Positions 15,474-24,238 are shown, counted from the stretch's first letter. The stretch is DNA of 64,000 bases from Devosia sp. MC521 (GCF_014127105.1 NZ_CP059902.1:1149001-1213000); one strand, 5' to 3'. Notes: a model not told the origin generated them from the sequence alone. Made by a program: numbers and translations.

Positions 15474-16172
15474 ATGGCGCAAAGCAAAACCGCTGCTGTT
15501 TATGAAACCCTCAAAACCGAGCTGCTCGACGGCATGCATACGCCTGGCCAAAAGCTGGCGATTGACCAGTTGGCCGCGCGCTTTGGGGTAAACATCGGCG
15601 CGGTTCGCGAAGCGCTCTCGCGTCTCACTTCCGATCATTTGGTCACCTCGCAACCGCAAAAGGGGTTTCTCGTCGCCAAGGTGTCGGTGGCCGACATGCT
15701 CGACCTCACCGCTGTCAGAACCGACATTGAAACCCGCTGCCTGCGCCGGTCGATTGAGCTGGGCACTTTGGAGTGGGAAGGTCAGATGCTGGGCACATGG
15801 CATCAGCTGTCTCGCACCACGCCCCTCATCGGCGGCGAGCCCAATATCGAATGGTCGCGTCTCCACCAGAAATTCCACGACGATCTGATTTCCGCTTGTG
15901 ATTCCGTGTGGTGGCTGCGGTTGCGTTCGCAATTGTTTACGCAAGCTGAGCGCTATCGTCGGATGATCCAACCCCATCGTCGGGGTGGCCGCGATGTCGA
16001 TGCCGAACACCGCCAATTGATCGAACTCTGTCTGGCGCGTGACGCCGACGGCGCCTGCGCCGCGCTCACCGAGCACCTGAACAGAACCGCTCAGACGCTG
16101 ATCACTTATGGCGCACGCTATTTAGACGAAGCTGAAGACGTAACGAAAAAAAACGCTGCATCAGCAGCATAA
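15474..16172 (+). CDS. GntR-family transcriptional regulator (FCD domain)
   Basis: Regulator of 232 residues. The winged helix (ELLDGMHTPGQKLAIDQLAARFGVN, AVREALSRL) is followed by an FCD domain with LHQKFHDDLIS, AERYRRM and a histidine-containing C-terminal helix. It is paralogous to the GntR protein at 1528 but only moderately similar. It is 13 bases upstream of an IclR gene and divergent from DUF3500. It probably controls that gene and itself, with an aromatic or dicarboxylic acid effector as plausible ligand. Confidence 0.9.
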   Translation: MAQSKTAAVYETLKTELLDGMHTPGQKLAIDQLAARFGVNIGAVREALSRLTSDHLVTSQPQKGFLVAKVSVADMLDLTAVRTDIETRCLRRSIELGTLEWEGQMLGTWHQLSRTTPLIGGEPNIEWSRLHQKFHDDLISACDSVWWLRLRSQLFTQAERYRRMIQPHRRGGRDVDAEHRQLIELCLARDADGACAALTEHLNRTAQTLITYGARYLDEAEDVTKKNAASAA

Positions 16173-16185
16173 CAGGGAGGCGACT

Positions 16186-16995
16186 ATGTCTGAGGAGACC
16201 GTTACCAAGCCCCGCGCACGTCGGGATGAATCCGGTACGCAGTGCATTCACCGCTCCATTGGCGTCATGCGTCTTTTGGCGTCTAGCCCGCGCGAGGGGC
16301 TCAAGCTGGTCGACATCGCTTCGATGCTCGATCTTTCGCACCCCACGGCGCATCGCATTCTCAAAGCCCTCGAAGAAGAAGGCGTTGTCGAGCGCGTTCA
16401 AGGTTCGCGCCGCTACACCGTTGGCACCGAAGCCGCTTGGCTTGGCCTTGCCGCCAATGAGCGCTTCCCGATCACCTCGGTCGCCGCTCCTGTTCTCGAT
16501 GGGCTTTCGGCCTCCATCAAGGATACCGTGTTTCTTGCCGTTCCCAGCATCAATGACTCGGTCTATGCCGACCGTCGCACCGGCTCTTATCCGGTGCAGG
16601 TGACCACTCTTGCCGTTGGTGCGCGTCGCCCGCTCGGCATCAGCGTTGCCGGTCGCGCCATGATGGCCTTTATGGGGGATCGCAAGATCGAGGCGGTTCT
16701 CGCCCAAAACAGCGCCCGCTACGAACCCTATCGCATGACTGCCGAAACCGTCAGCGCCAGTGTTCGGGAAGCGCGCAATGCTGGCTATCTCTGGGCCGAT
16801 AGTGTCACCGCCAAAGATCGCCGCGCCCTCTCGGTTCCCGTGCTGAATATGGCCGGAAACCCTGTGGCCGCGCTCAGCGTCATTGCGCCGATCCACCGTC
16901 TGCCAGAGGGGCGTATTCCCTCCATCGTGCCTATCCTCAAGCAAGCCGCGGCCGAGATTTCTCAGTCGCTCGTCAAGCGGTCGATAGCCGCCTGA
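16186..16995 (+). CDS. IclR-family transcriptional regulator
   Basis: IclR protein of 269 residues. The N-terminal winged helix has the usual GLKLVDIASMLDLSHPTAHRIL pattern; the effector domain has VGARRPLGISVAGRAMMAF and the C-terminal SVPVLNMAGNPVAALSV segment. It is clearly paralogous to the IclR protein at 23173. Both are candidates for binding the shared operator-like sites at 6109, 17062 and 19993, since one such site lies just beyond its terminator. Cotranscribed with the GntR gene (13-base spacing), ATG preceded by GGGAGGCG. Confidence 0.92.
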   Translation: MSEETVTKPRARRDESGTQCIHRSIGVMRLLASSPREGLKLVDIASMLDLSHPTAHRILKALEEEGVVERVQGSRRYTVGTEAAWLGLAANERFPITSVAAPVLDGLSASIKDTVFLAVPSINDSVYADRRTGSYPVQVTTLAVGARRPLGISVAGRAMMAFMGDRKIEAVLAQNSARYEPYRMTAETVSASVREARNAGYLWADSVTAKDRRALSVPVLNMAGNPVAALSVIAPIHRLPEGRIPSIVPILKQAAAEISQSLVKRSIAA

Positions 16996-17015
16996 TAGGC
17001 TTATAAAAATTCCAC

Positions 17016-17042
17016 AGGGCGGCCTTCGGGTCGCCCTTTTTT
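17016..17042 (+). terminator. Rho-independent terminator after the IclR gene
   Basis: Stem AGGGCGGCC-TTCG-GGTCGCCCT followed by six T residues. It closes the GntR-IclR operon. Confidence 0.88.
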
Positions 17043-17055
17043 GTGTCGTTGGTGG

Positions 17056-17080
17056 CTTTGTTTTCGCAATGTGAACAAAG
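17056..17080. promoter_or_regulatory. Shared operator-like site 2 (upstream of dienelactone hydrolase operon)
   Basis: Core TTTCGCAATGTGAAC (17062-17076) matches the site at 6109 at 14 of 15 positions. Perfect outer arms CTTTGTT / AACAAAG make a 25-base dyad. It lies 83 bases upstream of the start at 17163, suiting promoter control by an IclR-type protein. Confidence 0.6.
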
Positions 17081-17162
17081 CCCCAAGCGCAAGTTGCGAG
17101 CAAGCCGCCCTCACGGAAAAAGTCGTTTCTAAAATACGGCTTACCGCATGGGAGGGGTTCGT

Positions 17163-17888
17163 ATGGCCCAGACGATCGCCAGCGATCTCGAATATAGTTT
17201 TGATGGCACACGCATGATTGGCCGCCGCTTTGGCCCTGTTGGGGCAGGGGATGTGCCGGGCGTATTGGTCATTCACGCCGCTCATGGCCTCGGTGAACAG
17301 GTTCTCGGCTGCGCCGAACGTGTCGCCGCTTTAGGCTATGCGGTTCTCGCCATCGATCTTTGGGGTGAGCGCAAGCAGATCACCAATCCGGCCGAAATCG
17401 GCCCCATGCTGGGCGCGTTTAATGCCAATCCCGACATGTGGATGGGGCGTATCGAAGCTGCGCGTCAGGCGCTGATCGCTTCGGGCAATGTCGATGCCAA
17501 GCGTATCGCTGTCATGGGCTATTGCTTTGGTGGCTCGTCATCCATCGAATTCGTGCGCTCAGGAGCGCCAATTGCTGGCGCAGTGAGCTTCCACGGCGGT
17601 CTCGACAATGTCGGCGATGATTTCACCAAAGCCGGTTCAGATGCCCGCGTTCTCATCCTGACCGGCTCTCAAGATCCGCTCGCCTCTGCAGGTGATCTTG
17701 CGCGCATTGAAGCCGGGATGAGTGCTGTCGGCCTCAATTGGGAAACCAATGTCTACGCCAACACCAAGCACGGGTTTACCGAGCCGGATCGCGGTCCCCG
17801 CCCACCCTTCGCCGCTTACAATGCCATCGCAGACCGTCGGTCGTGGTCGGCTATGAGCGCCTTCCTCGCCGATCTTTTCGCCCACTAA
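17163..17888 (+). CDS. Dienelactone hydrolase family protein
   Basis: Alpha/beta-hydrolase of 241 residues. The dienelactone hydrolase triad is visible: nucleophile C121 in GYCFGG, D171 in GSQDPLA and H203 in KHGF, with the AIDLWGE stretch typical of the family. Such enzymes open lactones or hydrolyse esters. ATG 17163 follows GGGAGGGG. It starts an operon with an SDR, an NTF2-like protein and a second FAH protein, under shared operator-like site 2. It may process a lactone formed from a ring-cleavage intermediate, but the substrate is not evident. Confidence 0.88.
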   Translation: MAQTIASDLEYSFDGTRMIGRRFGPVGAGDVPGVLVIHAAHGLGEQVLGCAERVAALGYAVLAIDLWGERKQITNPAEIGPMLGAFNANPDMWMGRIEAARQALIASGNVDAKRIAVMGYCFGGSSSIEFVRSGAPIAGAVSFHGGLDNVGDDFTKAGSDARVLILTGSQDPLASAGDLARIEAGMSAVGLNWETNVYANTKHGFTEPDRGPRPPFAAYNAIADRRSWSAMSAFLADLFAH

Positions 17889-17898
17889 GGATAGCACA

Positions 17899-18681
17899 AT
17901 GGATCTTGGTATTGCTGGGCGTAAGGCCCTGGTTTGTGCGTCTTCGCAGGGGTTAGGCTTTGCCTGCGCCACCTCGCTCGCGCGTGAAGGTGTGGCCGTT
18001 ACTCTCAATGGTCGCAACGCCGAAAAACTTGCCGCCGCAGCTGAAAAGCTCCGCGCCGAAGTGCCGGGTGCTGTGGTTGATTTTATCACCGCCGACCTCA
18101 CCACCACTGAAGGCCGGGCCGCGATCCTATCTGCCCTGCCGCAGGTCGATATTCTGGTCAATAACAACGCTGGCCCCGCGCCTGGCGCTTTGGCCGATTG
18201 GTCCGAAGAGGCCATCCTCGGCGCCATCAACGCCAACATGCTCCCCGCTGTGCAACTCATCCGCGCCTATGTGCCGGGCATGCGCGAGCGCAAGTTTGGC
18301 CGCATCATCAACATCACCTCCGCCATGGTGAAGTCGCCCCACTACATGATGGGCCTCTCCACCTCAGCCCGCGCAGGCCTCACCGCCATTTCCAAAGCCA
18401 TCAGCCGTGAAGTTGTGGTCGACAACGTCACCATCAACAACATCCTGCCCGAGCGTATCGATACGCCGCGTCAGGAGTTCATGGCCGAAAAGCTCTCCAA
18501 GATGCATGGCATCACCAGGGAAGAAGCGCGCGCCCGCTCGGTCTCCGAAATCGCTGCCAAGCGCTTTGGTCGCCCCGAAGAGTTTGGCGATGCCTGCGCC
18601 TATCTCTGCAGCGCTCAGGCCAGCTTTATTTCTGGTCAGAACCTGCAGCTCGACGGCGGCTCTTACGACGGGTTGATCTAA
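17899..18681 (+). CDS. SDR-superfamily protein lacking the catalytic Tyr-Lys pair
   Basis: SDR-fold protein of 260 residues. The nucleotide-binding end is recognisable (ALVCASSQGLGFACA, ILVNNNAG), and the C-terminus ends GQNLQLDGGSYDGL. The region that should read YxxxK is GLSTSARAG, so Ser and Arg replace Tyr and Lys. A known SDR subgroup resembling beta-ketoacyl reductases has this change and no clear activity. It lies 10 bases after the dienelactone hydrolase and overlaps the next gene by one base, so it is a fixed part of the pathway and may be a lyase, isomerase or binding subunit rather than an oxidoreductase. Confidence 0.88.
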   Translation: MDLGIAGRKALVCASSQGLGFACATSLAREGVAVTLNGRNAEKLAAAAEKLRAEVPGAVVDFITADLTTTEGRAAILSALPQVDILVNNNAGPAPGALADWSEEAILGAINANMLPAVQLIRAYVPGMRERKFGRIINITSAMVKSPHYMMGLSTSARAGLTAISKAISREVVVDNVTINNILPERIDTPRQEFMAEKLSKMHGITREEARARSVSEIAAKRFGRPEEFGDACAYLCSAQASFISGQNLQLDGGSYDGLI

Positions 18682-19082
18682 TGAACACGCTCGAAAAAGA
18701 CCTGGCCGACGTCCTCGAAACCGAAGAAGCGCGCCAGCACGCGCTCGTGAAAAACGATCAAGGCGCGCTCGAATGGCTCCTCGCTGACGATCTCGTTCAT
18801 GTCCATTCCTCGGGTCAGGTCCACACCAAGCCCGAGTTCATGGCTCACCTTAATCGCATGGGCGGCTTCCGCTCCATTGAGCGCGGGCCCCTCGACATTC
18901 GCGTCGAAGGCGACATCGCCATCGTCACCGGCTCGACCATCAATGGCGTCACCAAGCCCGACACCAGAGAACCGGTCACGCTCGAAGGCTTTGCGACCCA
19001 AATTCTGCGCCGCGGGCCGAAGGGCTGGCAGATCGTGCTTTCACAACTCACGCCATTTCGCGCCGGACCGCAGGGCAAATAG
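18681..19082 (+). CDS. Nuclear transport factor 2-like (SnoaL/DUF4440) protein
   Basis: Small cone-shaped-fold protein of 133 residues (EARQHALVKNDQGALEWLLADDLVHVHSSG, then a late strand WQIVLSQLTPF). This DUF4440 pattern occurs in many catabolic operons; members act as isomerases, dehydratases or ligand binders, and the pocket cannot be assigned here. The ATG shares one base with the SDR stop. Context suggests it handles an intermediate of the lactone/FAH branch; a missing CHM isomerase (HpaF) role is possible but unsupported by sequence. Confidence 0.8.
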   Translation: MNTLEKDLADVLETEEARQHALVKNDQGALEWLLADDLVHVHSSGQVHTKPEFMAHLNRMGGFRSIERGPLDIRVEGDIAIVTGSTINGVTKPDTREPVTLEGFATQILRRGPKGWQIVLSQLTPFRAGPQGK

Positions 19083-19119
19083 CCCCGCTCCCCGCACAGC
19101 TCATTAGCAAGGAATAAAC

Positions 19120-19977
19120 ATGAAACTCGCTCGCTTCTCACAAGGGTCGGTCGACGGGGTCCGCATCGGTCGGGTCGAAGGTGATACCATCATCGACCTC
19201 TCGGCACTTCTGGGTGTGAATGCCTCGATGCGCCACGTGATTGCCAATCTGGAGGCCCTTAAAGGCCAGCTAGATGCCATCAAAACGCCCATCCTCAAAC
19301 TCTCTGATGTGACGCTTGAAGCGCCCATCAACGATCCACAAAAATACCTCGCTATCGGCATGAATTATAAGGAACATGCCGAGGAAGCCCGCGCTGCGGG
19401 GATCACCATTCCCACCAGCCAGATGTGGTTCAACAAGCAGGTCTCCTGCATCAACGGTCCCTTCGCCCCGGTGGTGAAGTGGAACGCCGTCGAGAAATGC
19501 GATTACGAAATCGAACTCGCAGTCGTAATTGGCAAGAAATGTCATCAGGTTAAGCGCGAAGACGCACGTTCCGTCGTCGCTGGTTACATGGTCTCCAACG
19601 ACGTTTCCGCCCGCGATTGGCTGCCGAAATCCCCGACCTTCACCCTCGGCAAATCCTGGGACACCCATGGCCCAATCGGCCCGTGGGTCACCACCGATGA
19701 TGAAATCGAAGATCCGCTCAACCTTGAGATGAAACTCTGGATTAACAACGAGTTACGCCAGAACCATCGCACCAACGACATGATCTACAACATCTGGGAT
19801 CAGATCGCTTATCTCACCCAAGTCATGACCCTTGAGCCGGGCGACATCATCGCCACCGGCACGCCGTCCGGCATTGGCGCTCCAAAGGGAATTTTCCTTC
19901 AACCAGGCGATGTTATGCGCCTTGAGATTGAAGGACTTGGCACGATCGAAAACCCTGTCGTCGCCGAAAAGGCCTAA
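19120..19977 (+). CDS. Fumarylacetoacetate hydrolase family protein (second copy)
   Basis: FAH-fold protein of 285 residues, with MKLARFSQGSVDGVRIG at the start, YLAIGMNYKEHAEEA, DYEIELAVVIGK (acidic metal ligands), VSARDWL and GDIIATGTPSGIG near the end. It is more like the ureidoglycolate lyase/acylpyruvase group than the FAH protein at 11245. The two together could supply the decarboxylase and isomerase halves of HpaG, which is split in some bacteria. Spacing from the NTF2-like gene is 37 bases, ATG preceded by AAGGAA. Confidence 0.88.
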   Translation: MKLARFSQGSVDGVRIGRVEGDTIIDLSALLGVNASMRHVIANLEALKGQLDAIKTPILKLSDVTLEAPINDPQKYLAIGMNYKEHAEEARAAGITIPTSQMWFNKQVSCINGPFAPVVKWNAVEKCDYEIELAVVIGKKCHQVKREDARSVVAGYMVSNDVSARDWLPKSPTFTLGKSWDTHGPIGPWVTTDDEIEDPLNLEMKLWINNELRQNHRTNDMIYNIWDQIAYLTQVMTLEPGDIIATGTPSGIGAPKGIFLQPGDVMRLEIEGLGTIENPVVAEKA

Positions 19978-19992
19978 GCGAGAAAACACCAA

Positions 19993-20007
19993 TTCCGCAT
20001 TGTGAAA
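19993..20007. promoter_or_regulatory. Shared operator-like site 3 (upstream of dctP-dctQ-dctM)
   Basis: TTCCGCATTGTGAAA matches the other two sites at 12 of 15 positions and is flanked by CCAA and TTTTGG, extending the dyad. It is about 105 bases upstream of the TRAP operon start. Confidence 0.5.
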
Positions 20008-20111
20008 TTTTGGTCGCGCGCCGATTGCGGTGGACGCGGCCAATTAACACTATTCAAATTGCCGGTCTGTGTTTTTTATAAATCTGACAGGCACTAACGG
20101 GAGGAAGTACC

Positions 20112-21131
20112 ATGTTATACATTCGCAAGATCGCTCTTGCATCCATCTTCAGTCTGACCCCAGCCGTGGCTTTTGGTCAGGCGATCGAGCTGATTTACAA
20201 CAACACGCTGCCGCCGTTCAATGAGACCTATCAGGTCGGCATTCGCGATTTTGCAGCAGCCATCAACGAAGCCTCCGGCGGCGAAATCAAGGTCACCATC
20301 CCAGATGCGCAGCTTGCGCCAGTGGACCGCCAGTACGAAGCCGTCCGTGATGGTATCGTTGATATGGCCCTGATCGACGTGAGCGCGGTCACCCAGCACG
20401 TTGTGCTCAACGGCATTGGTGAACTGCCAGGCTTTGCGCCGACCTCCGAAGCAGGCTCCGTAGCCCTTTGGGAAACCTACCAAAAGTTCTTCGAAGGCGT
20501 TGGTGAATGGGACGGCGTCAAGGTCCTCTCGACCCACGTTCTGCCGGGTCGCCAGATCCTGTCCGTTAGTGAATTTGTTCCAGATACCCCAGAGGGCATG
20601 CGCGGCGCTCGCACTTGGGCCACATCGGCAACCTTGGCCGTGATCGCCCAGGCCTTTGGCGGCGTGCCAATGGATACAGCCTACCCAGAACTGCAGGAAA
20701 ACGTCGAACGCGGTAACTTGGACGTGCTGTTTATCACGCCAGGCTCTGCTGATGGCGCCGGCGTCCGTCCAAGCGTAACCCATCTCACCAAGATCCCTGG
20801 CGGTATCGGTACCGGCTCCTTCGCGGTCATCATCGCCGAAGAGCGTTGGAACGAGATGACCCCGGCGCAGCAGGAAATCATTTTGGCTACCGCCGAAGGC
20901 CTGCCACGTCGTCTTGGTCAGGCCAATGACGTCGAAGAAATCGAAACCGCTCCAGCCTATGCCAACGTCCCGACGACGGAAGTTGAAGGCGAGGCACTTG
21001 CTGCGTTCCACGAAGTTCTCGACCAGCAGGAATCGCTGTGGTTCCAGCGCGCTGAGGCTGCTGGCCTTGCTGACCCACAGGCGGCAATCGACTTCTACCA
21101 GAGCGTCCTAAAGCGTGAAGCAGGCGAATAA
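20112..21131 (+). CDS. dctP: TRAP transporter solute-binding protein, DctP family
   Basis: Periplasmic receptor of 339 residues with a signal peptide ending around FGQA (residue 23). Homologous along its length to the orphan receptor at 4461: both have the IDRQYE or VDRQYE segment, the LPGRQ motif and the VIIREERWNE or VIIAEERWNE segment. It is followed by DctQ and DctM, so this is the complete TRAP system, importing an organic, probably aromatic or dicarboxylic, acid using a sodium or proton gradient. ATG 20112 has GGGAGGAAG. Confidence 0.93.
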   Translation: MLYIRKIALASIFSLTPAVAFGQAIELIYNNTLPPFNETYQVGIRDFAAAINEASGGEIKVTIPDAQLAPVDRQYEAVRDGIVDMALIDVSAVTQHVVLNGIGELPGFAPTSEAGSVALWETYQKFFEGVGEWDGVKVLSTHVLPGRQILSVSEFVPDTPEGMRGARTWATSATLAVIAQAFGGVPMDTAYPELQENVERGNLDVLFITPGSADGAGVRPSVTHLTKIPGGIGTGSFAVIIAEERWNEMTPAQQEIILATAEGLPRRLGQANDVEEIETAPAYANVPTTEVEGEALAAFHEVLDQQESLWFQRAEAAGLADPQAAIDFYQSVLKREAGE

Positions 21132-21153
21132 GCATCACGTACTCCACTCGGCT

Positions 21154-21174
21154 CCTCAGGCCTTAAACCTGAGG
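21154..21174 (+). other. Intercistronic hairpin between dctP and dctQ
   Basis: CCTCAGG / CCTGAGG with a seven-base loop and no T-tract. A hairpin behind the binding-protein gene is a common way to stabilise its message relative to the permease genes. Confidence 0.5.
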
Positions 21175-21271
21175 GGCTGCCCCCCGGCACAAGCCCCAAG
21201 CGTTGTGTCCATTCCAGACCATTTCACGTTGCAAACGCGCGAAAGGGCCTGGTCTCTAAGGAAATACCGTT

Positions 21272-21781
21272 ATGATTGACAAGATCAATCACTGGCTGAT
21301 CATCCTGCTGAAAGTGGTGTCAGGCAGTGCCATCGTTTTCATGGCTCTGATCGCCTTCGTTGACGCTGGTGGACGCCAATTGCACATGCCCATTCTGGGC
21401 GCCTACGAGTTCGTCAAGCTCGCCCTAATGCTCTTCTTCTTCGCGTCGATCGGGCTCGTTGTTCGCGACGACTCCCAGATCCGTGTTGGTCTGATGGCCG
21501 AGCTGTACAAGCCGCTGGCAGCTAAGATCGAAGGGCGCATCACCCTTGTCGTCGAGGTGATCGCAATGGCGGGTCTGTCATGGATGATTTTTGACCAAGC
21601 CAGCCGTTTGAACCGCTTCGGCACGGTTTCGTCCTTCTTCCACTTCCCCATGGGGCCTTGGGTTTTCCTCGGCGCTGTCATGACACTGGTTGGGGTGTGG
21701 TTTGCAATATTGAATTTGGGTCGTTGGCGCACGATCGGTGAAGCACCGGTCAGGCACCTGCAGCCCGGTGAGGAGATTTGA
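21272..21781 (+). CDS. dctQ: TRAP transporter small permease, DctQ family
   Basis: Inner-membrane protein of 169 residues with four predicted transmembrane segments (for example SGSAIVFMALIAFVDAGG and FVKLALMLFFFASIGLVV), standard for DctQ. It forms the small membrane subunit with DctM. The gene follows dctP by 140 bases that include a hairpin, and ends two bases before the dctM start, so both permease genes are translationally close. Confidence 0.9.
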   Translation: MIDKINHWLIILLKVVSGSAIVFMALIAFVDAGGRQLHMPILGAYEFVKLALMLFFFASIGLVVRDDSQIRVGLMAELYKPLAAKIEGRITLVVEVIAMAGLSWMIFDQASRLNRFGTVSSFFHFPMGPWVFLGAVMTLVGVWFAILNLGRWRTIGEAPVRHLQPGEEI

Positions 21782-21782
21782 C

Positions 21783-23099
21783 GTGGGGGATTCCCTGATT
21801 ATCGAAATTCTCGTGATCGGCAGCCTGCTTGGGCTCATGGTGTTCACGCGAATTCCGCTCGGCTTTATTATGATGTTCTGCGGTGCAGCGGGTATCGCTG
21901 CCATGCACCCACGCGGTGTGGGCGCTGGCCTTGCCGTCGCCGAACAGCAGATCATGGATTTGGCCCTCAACTATAACTTCTCGGTTCTGCCGCTGTTCAT
22001 TCTTATGGGCATTTTCGTGGTCAAGGCAGGGCTCGCCGACGAAATGTTCGACGCAGCAAGAGCTTGGCTTGGTCACTATCGTGGTGGCTTGGGCATGGCC
22101 ACGATTGTTGCTTGTGGTGGCTTCTCGGCCATCTCGACATCGTCAACTGCCGGTGCCGCAACCATGGGGCATATCTCGATCCCGGCGATGATCAAGGCCA
22201 AGTACAACACTGGCCTTGCGGCAGGTGCTGTTGCTGCGGGCGGTACGCTGCTCATCCCGCCATCGGGTGCACTAATCGTTTATGGCCTCGTGACCGAAGA
22301 AAGCATCACCAAGCTTTACATCGCGTCGCTGATCCCGGGCTTGCTGCAGCTTGCCTTCTATCTCGTCGTTATGCTGCTGTTCGCCTATATCGTGCCATCT
22401 TGGGCTCCAGCCGACACCCGCGTGAGCTGGAAGGAAAGAATGCGCGCTCTCAGCAAGGTTTGGGGTATCGCGGCTCTGTTCCTGCTCATCATGGGCGGTC
22501 TGATGGCAGGCTGGTTCTCGCCAACCGAGGCCGGTGGCATTGGTGCCGGTGGCGCACTGATCTTCGCCTTGGCGCGCCGGAAGCTCAACTGGGCCAGCTT
22601 TGTCGATGCTCTAGCGGATACCGCTAAAATCTCGACCATGATCTTCCTCGTGGCTGCCGGTGCTATGGTGTTGAACCAGTTCATCAATATCTCCGGAATC
22701 TCCGGCGATACGGTGAATTTCATCCAGTCGCTCAATCTTGAGCCTTGGCAAGTTATCCTCGGTCTCGTGGTCTTCTATATAGTGCTGGGCACGCTTATGG
22801 ACGGCTACGCGATGATCCTGCTGACCGTGCCAGTCATTGTGCCGGTGGTTCAGGAACTGGGCTTCGACCTTATCTGGTGGGGTGTGATCACCGTCATCTT
22901 GGTTGAGCTGAGCTTGATCTCGCCACCGGTTGGGCTGAACGTCTTCGTGCTGCGTTCCGTCTTGCCAAATGTGCCTCTGAGCGCATTGTGGCGCGGCATG
23001 TATGCCTTTATCGCGGCTGACACGGTCCGTGTCCTTATCCTGATCGCGTTCCCAGCTCTTGTGCTGTGGTTGCCATCGTTCACGGGTGGTCACGGGTAG
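21783..23099 (+). CDS. dctM: TRAP transporter large permease, DctM family
   Basis: Polytopic permease of 438 residues with about twelve hydrophobic segments and the usual DctM landmarks (VFTRIPLGF, LPLFILMGIFV, SGAL-type SSTAGAATMGHISIP, GGTLLIPPSGALIVYG, PTEAGGIGA). The start is GTG 21783 with AGGAG ahead; a longer upstream frame overlaps dctQ and lacks homology. It completes the P-Q-M system. A bidirectional hairpin follows before the converging IclR gene. Confidence 0.93.
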   Translation: MGDSLIIEILVIGSLLGLMVFTRIPLGFIMMFCGAAGIAAMHPRGVGAGLAVAEQQIMDLALNYNFSVLPLFILMGIFVVKAGLADEMFDAARAWLGHYRGGLGMATIVACGGFSAISTSSTAGAATMGHISIPAMIKAKYNTGLAAGAVAAGGTLLIPPSGALIVYGLVTEESITKLYIASLIPGLLQLAFYLVVMLLFAYIVPSWAPADTRVSWKERMRALSKVWGIAALFLLIMGGLMAGWFSPTEAGGIGAGGALIFALARRKLNWASFVDALADTAKISTMIFLVAAGAMVLNQFINISGISGDTVNFIQSLNLEPWQVILGLVVFYIVLGTLMDGYAMILLTVPVIVPVVQELGFDLIWWGVITVILVELSLISPPVGLNVFVLRSVLPNVPLSALWRGMYAFIAADTVRVLILIAFPALVLWLPSFTGGHG

Positions 23100-23125
23100 C
23101 GCTACCAAAACAGCGAAGCGCACTT

Positions 23126-23165
23126 AAGGATGCGGCCATCTTGGTGGTCGCATCCTTCGTCTTTT
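23126..23165. terminator. Bidirectional terminator between dctM and the IclR gene
   Basis: Stem AAGGATGCGGCCA / TGGTCGCATCCTT with a short loop lies between the two converging genes; CTTTT follows on the plus strand and a short T-run is available in the minus direction. Confidence 0.75.
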
Positions 23166-23172
23166 CAATGAC

Positions 23173-24003
23173 TTAGCTCCTATCGCGAGCTTGCATGGCC
23201 GCATTCCGCCAGATCGCCTCAGAGGCCTCACGAGACCCGGCATTCAGCGCGTCAATAATGTGAGGAAGGCGGCCATCGTCGAGGCGCGACCGCGTCCCGA
23301 TCACGCTAATCGCGGCGATGGCATTGCCCGCCATATCTCTTACGGGCGCTGTGATCGCGCGCGTATCGCGGACGGTCAGCCCTTCGCTCACCAAATGGCC
23401 TCGCTCCCGCACCGAAGCGATTTGATGGCGGAGCCCATTTTGCTCGTCCGCGTCCGCGGCCGCGATAATGGGTTCAACCAGACGGTCCGGCATATAAGCG
23501 AGCATTGTTAGGCCCGCGGGGGTGGCTTGTAAGGGCATTCTCGCCCCCACAGCGGCAGACGTAACACGGATTGGCAGCTTGCCATTCCGACGCTCGACAC
23601 AAACGGAATAGATGCCACTGCGCACACTCATGATGACGGTATCGCCGACCCCATTGGCGATGGTGCTTAGTGCTGGCGCGACAAGCGAGAGAAGCGGGAA
23701 GCGTTGCGCGGCACGTAGCCCGAGCCACACCATCTCGACACCAATCACATAGCGCCGAGAATCTGCGCTGCGCTCCACCAGCCCTTGCTCTTCTAAGGCG
23801 CGCAAAATGCGATAGGCCGTCGGGTGCGACAGGCCAGTAGCCTCAGCAATATCGATCAGTTTCATACCGTTACGCGGTCCTGCCGATAGGACTCGGACGA
23901 TATGCAGCGCGCGGTGTATAGCTTGCGCTCCGCCAGAACTTGTATCTGATTTCAGTTGGGCCAATGGCAGCTTCTGCTCGCCATCTTCAGTATGTTCGCT
24001 CAT
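23173..24003 (-). CDS. IclR-family transcriptional regulator
   Basis: IclR protein of 276 residues, with AIHRALHIVRVLSAGPRNGMKLIDIAE and GLSHPTAYRILRALEEQGLVERS in the winged helix and an effector domain with VGARMPLQATPAG and ITAPVRDMAGNAIAAISVIG. Strongly paralogous to the IclR at 16186, so duplication within the island is likely. It converges with the TRAP genes. Either IclR could bind the three shared operator-like sites; I cannot tell which. Confidence 0.92.
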   Translation of the reverse strand: MSEHTEDGEQKLPLAQLKSDTSSGGAQAIHRALHIVRVLSAGPRNGMKLIDIAEATGLSHPTAYRILRALEEQGLVERSADSRRYVIGVEMVWLGLRAAQRFPLLSLVAPALSTIANGVGDTVIMSVRSGIYSVCVERRNGKLPIRVTSAAVGARMPLQATPAGLTMLAYMPDRLVEPIIAAADADEQNGLRHQIASVRERGHLVSEGLTVRDTRAITAPVRDMAGNAIAAISVIGTRSRLDDGRLPHIIDALNAGSREASEAIWRNAAMQARDRS

Positions 24004-24238
24004 GCGTCTCGTTCCTCCCGCGCCGCGGCCTGGCCACAGCGCGATCCCTAAGGCATCGTATCAGCAGCGCTCGGCTCTGCCATACATGCTTTCAGGAATT
24101 CTGCTCATTCCCCATACCTATTTCCAGCCAACTCAATGGGCTCACGCGACCGACCTTGTCAGTCTCCGTCGTGATGAAGTCTTCAATGTGAAGGGGAAGG
24201 GGGCGCTCGACGCACTCTTTGGCGGAGCCGAATGGTGA

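Noticed and set aside
23940..24238. Short plus-strand frames upstream of argG's 3' end
   Set aside because: Low-complexity, no ribosome site, and partly antisense to the IclR start; treated as noncoding.
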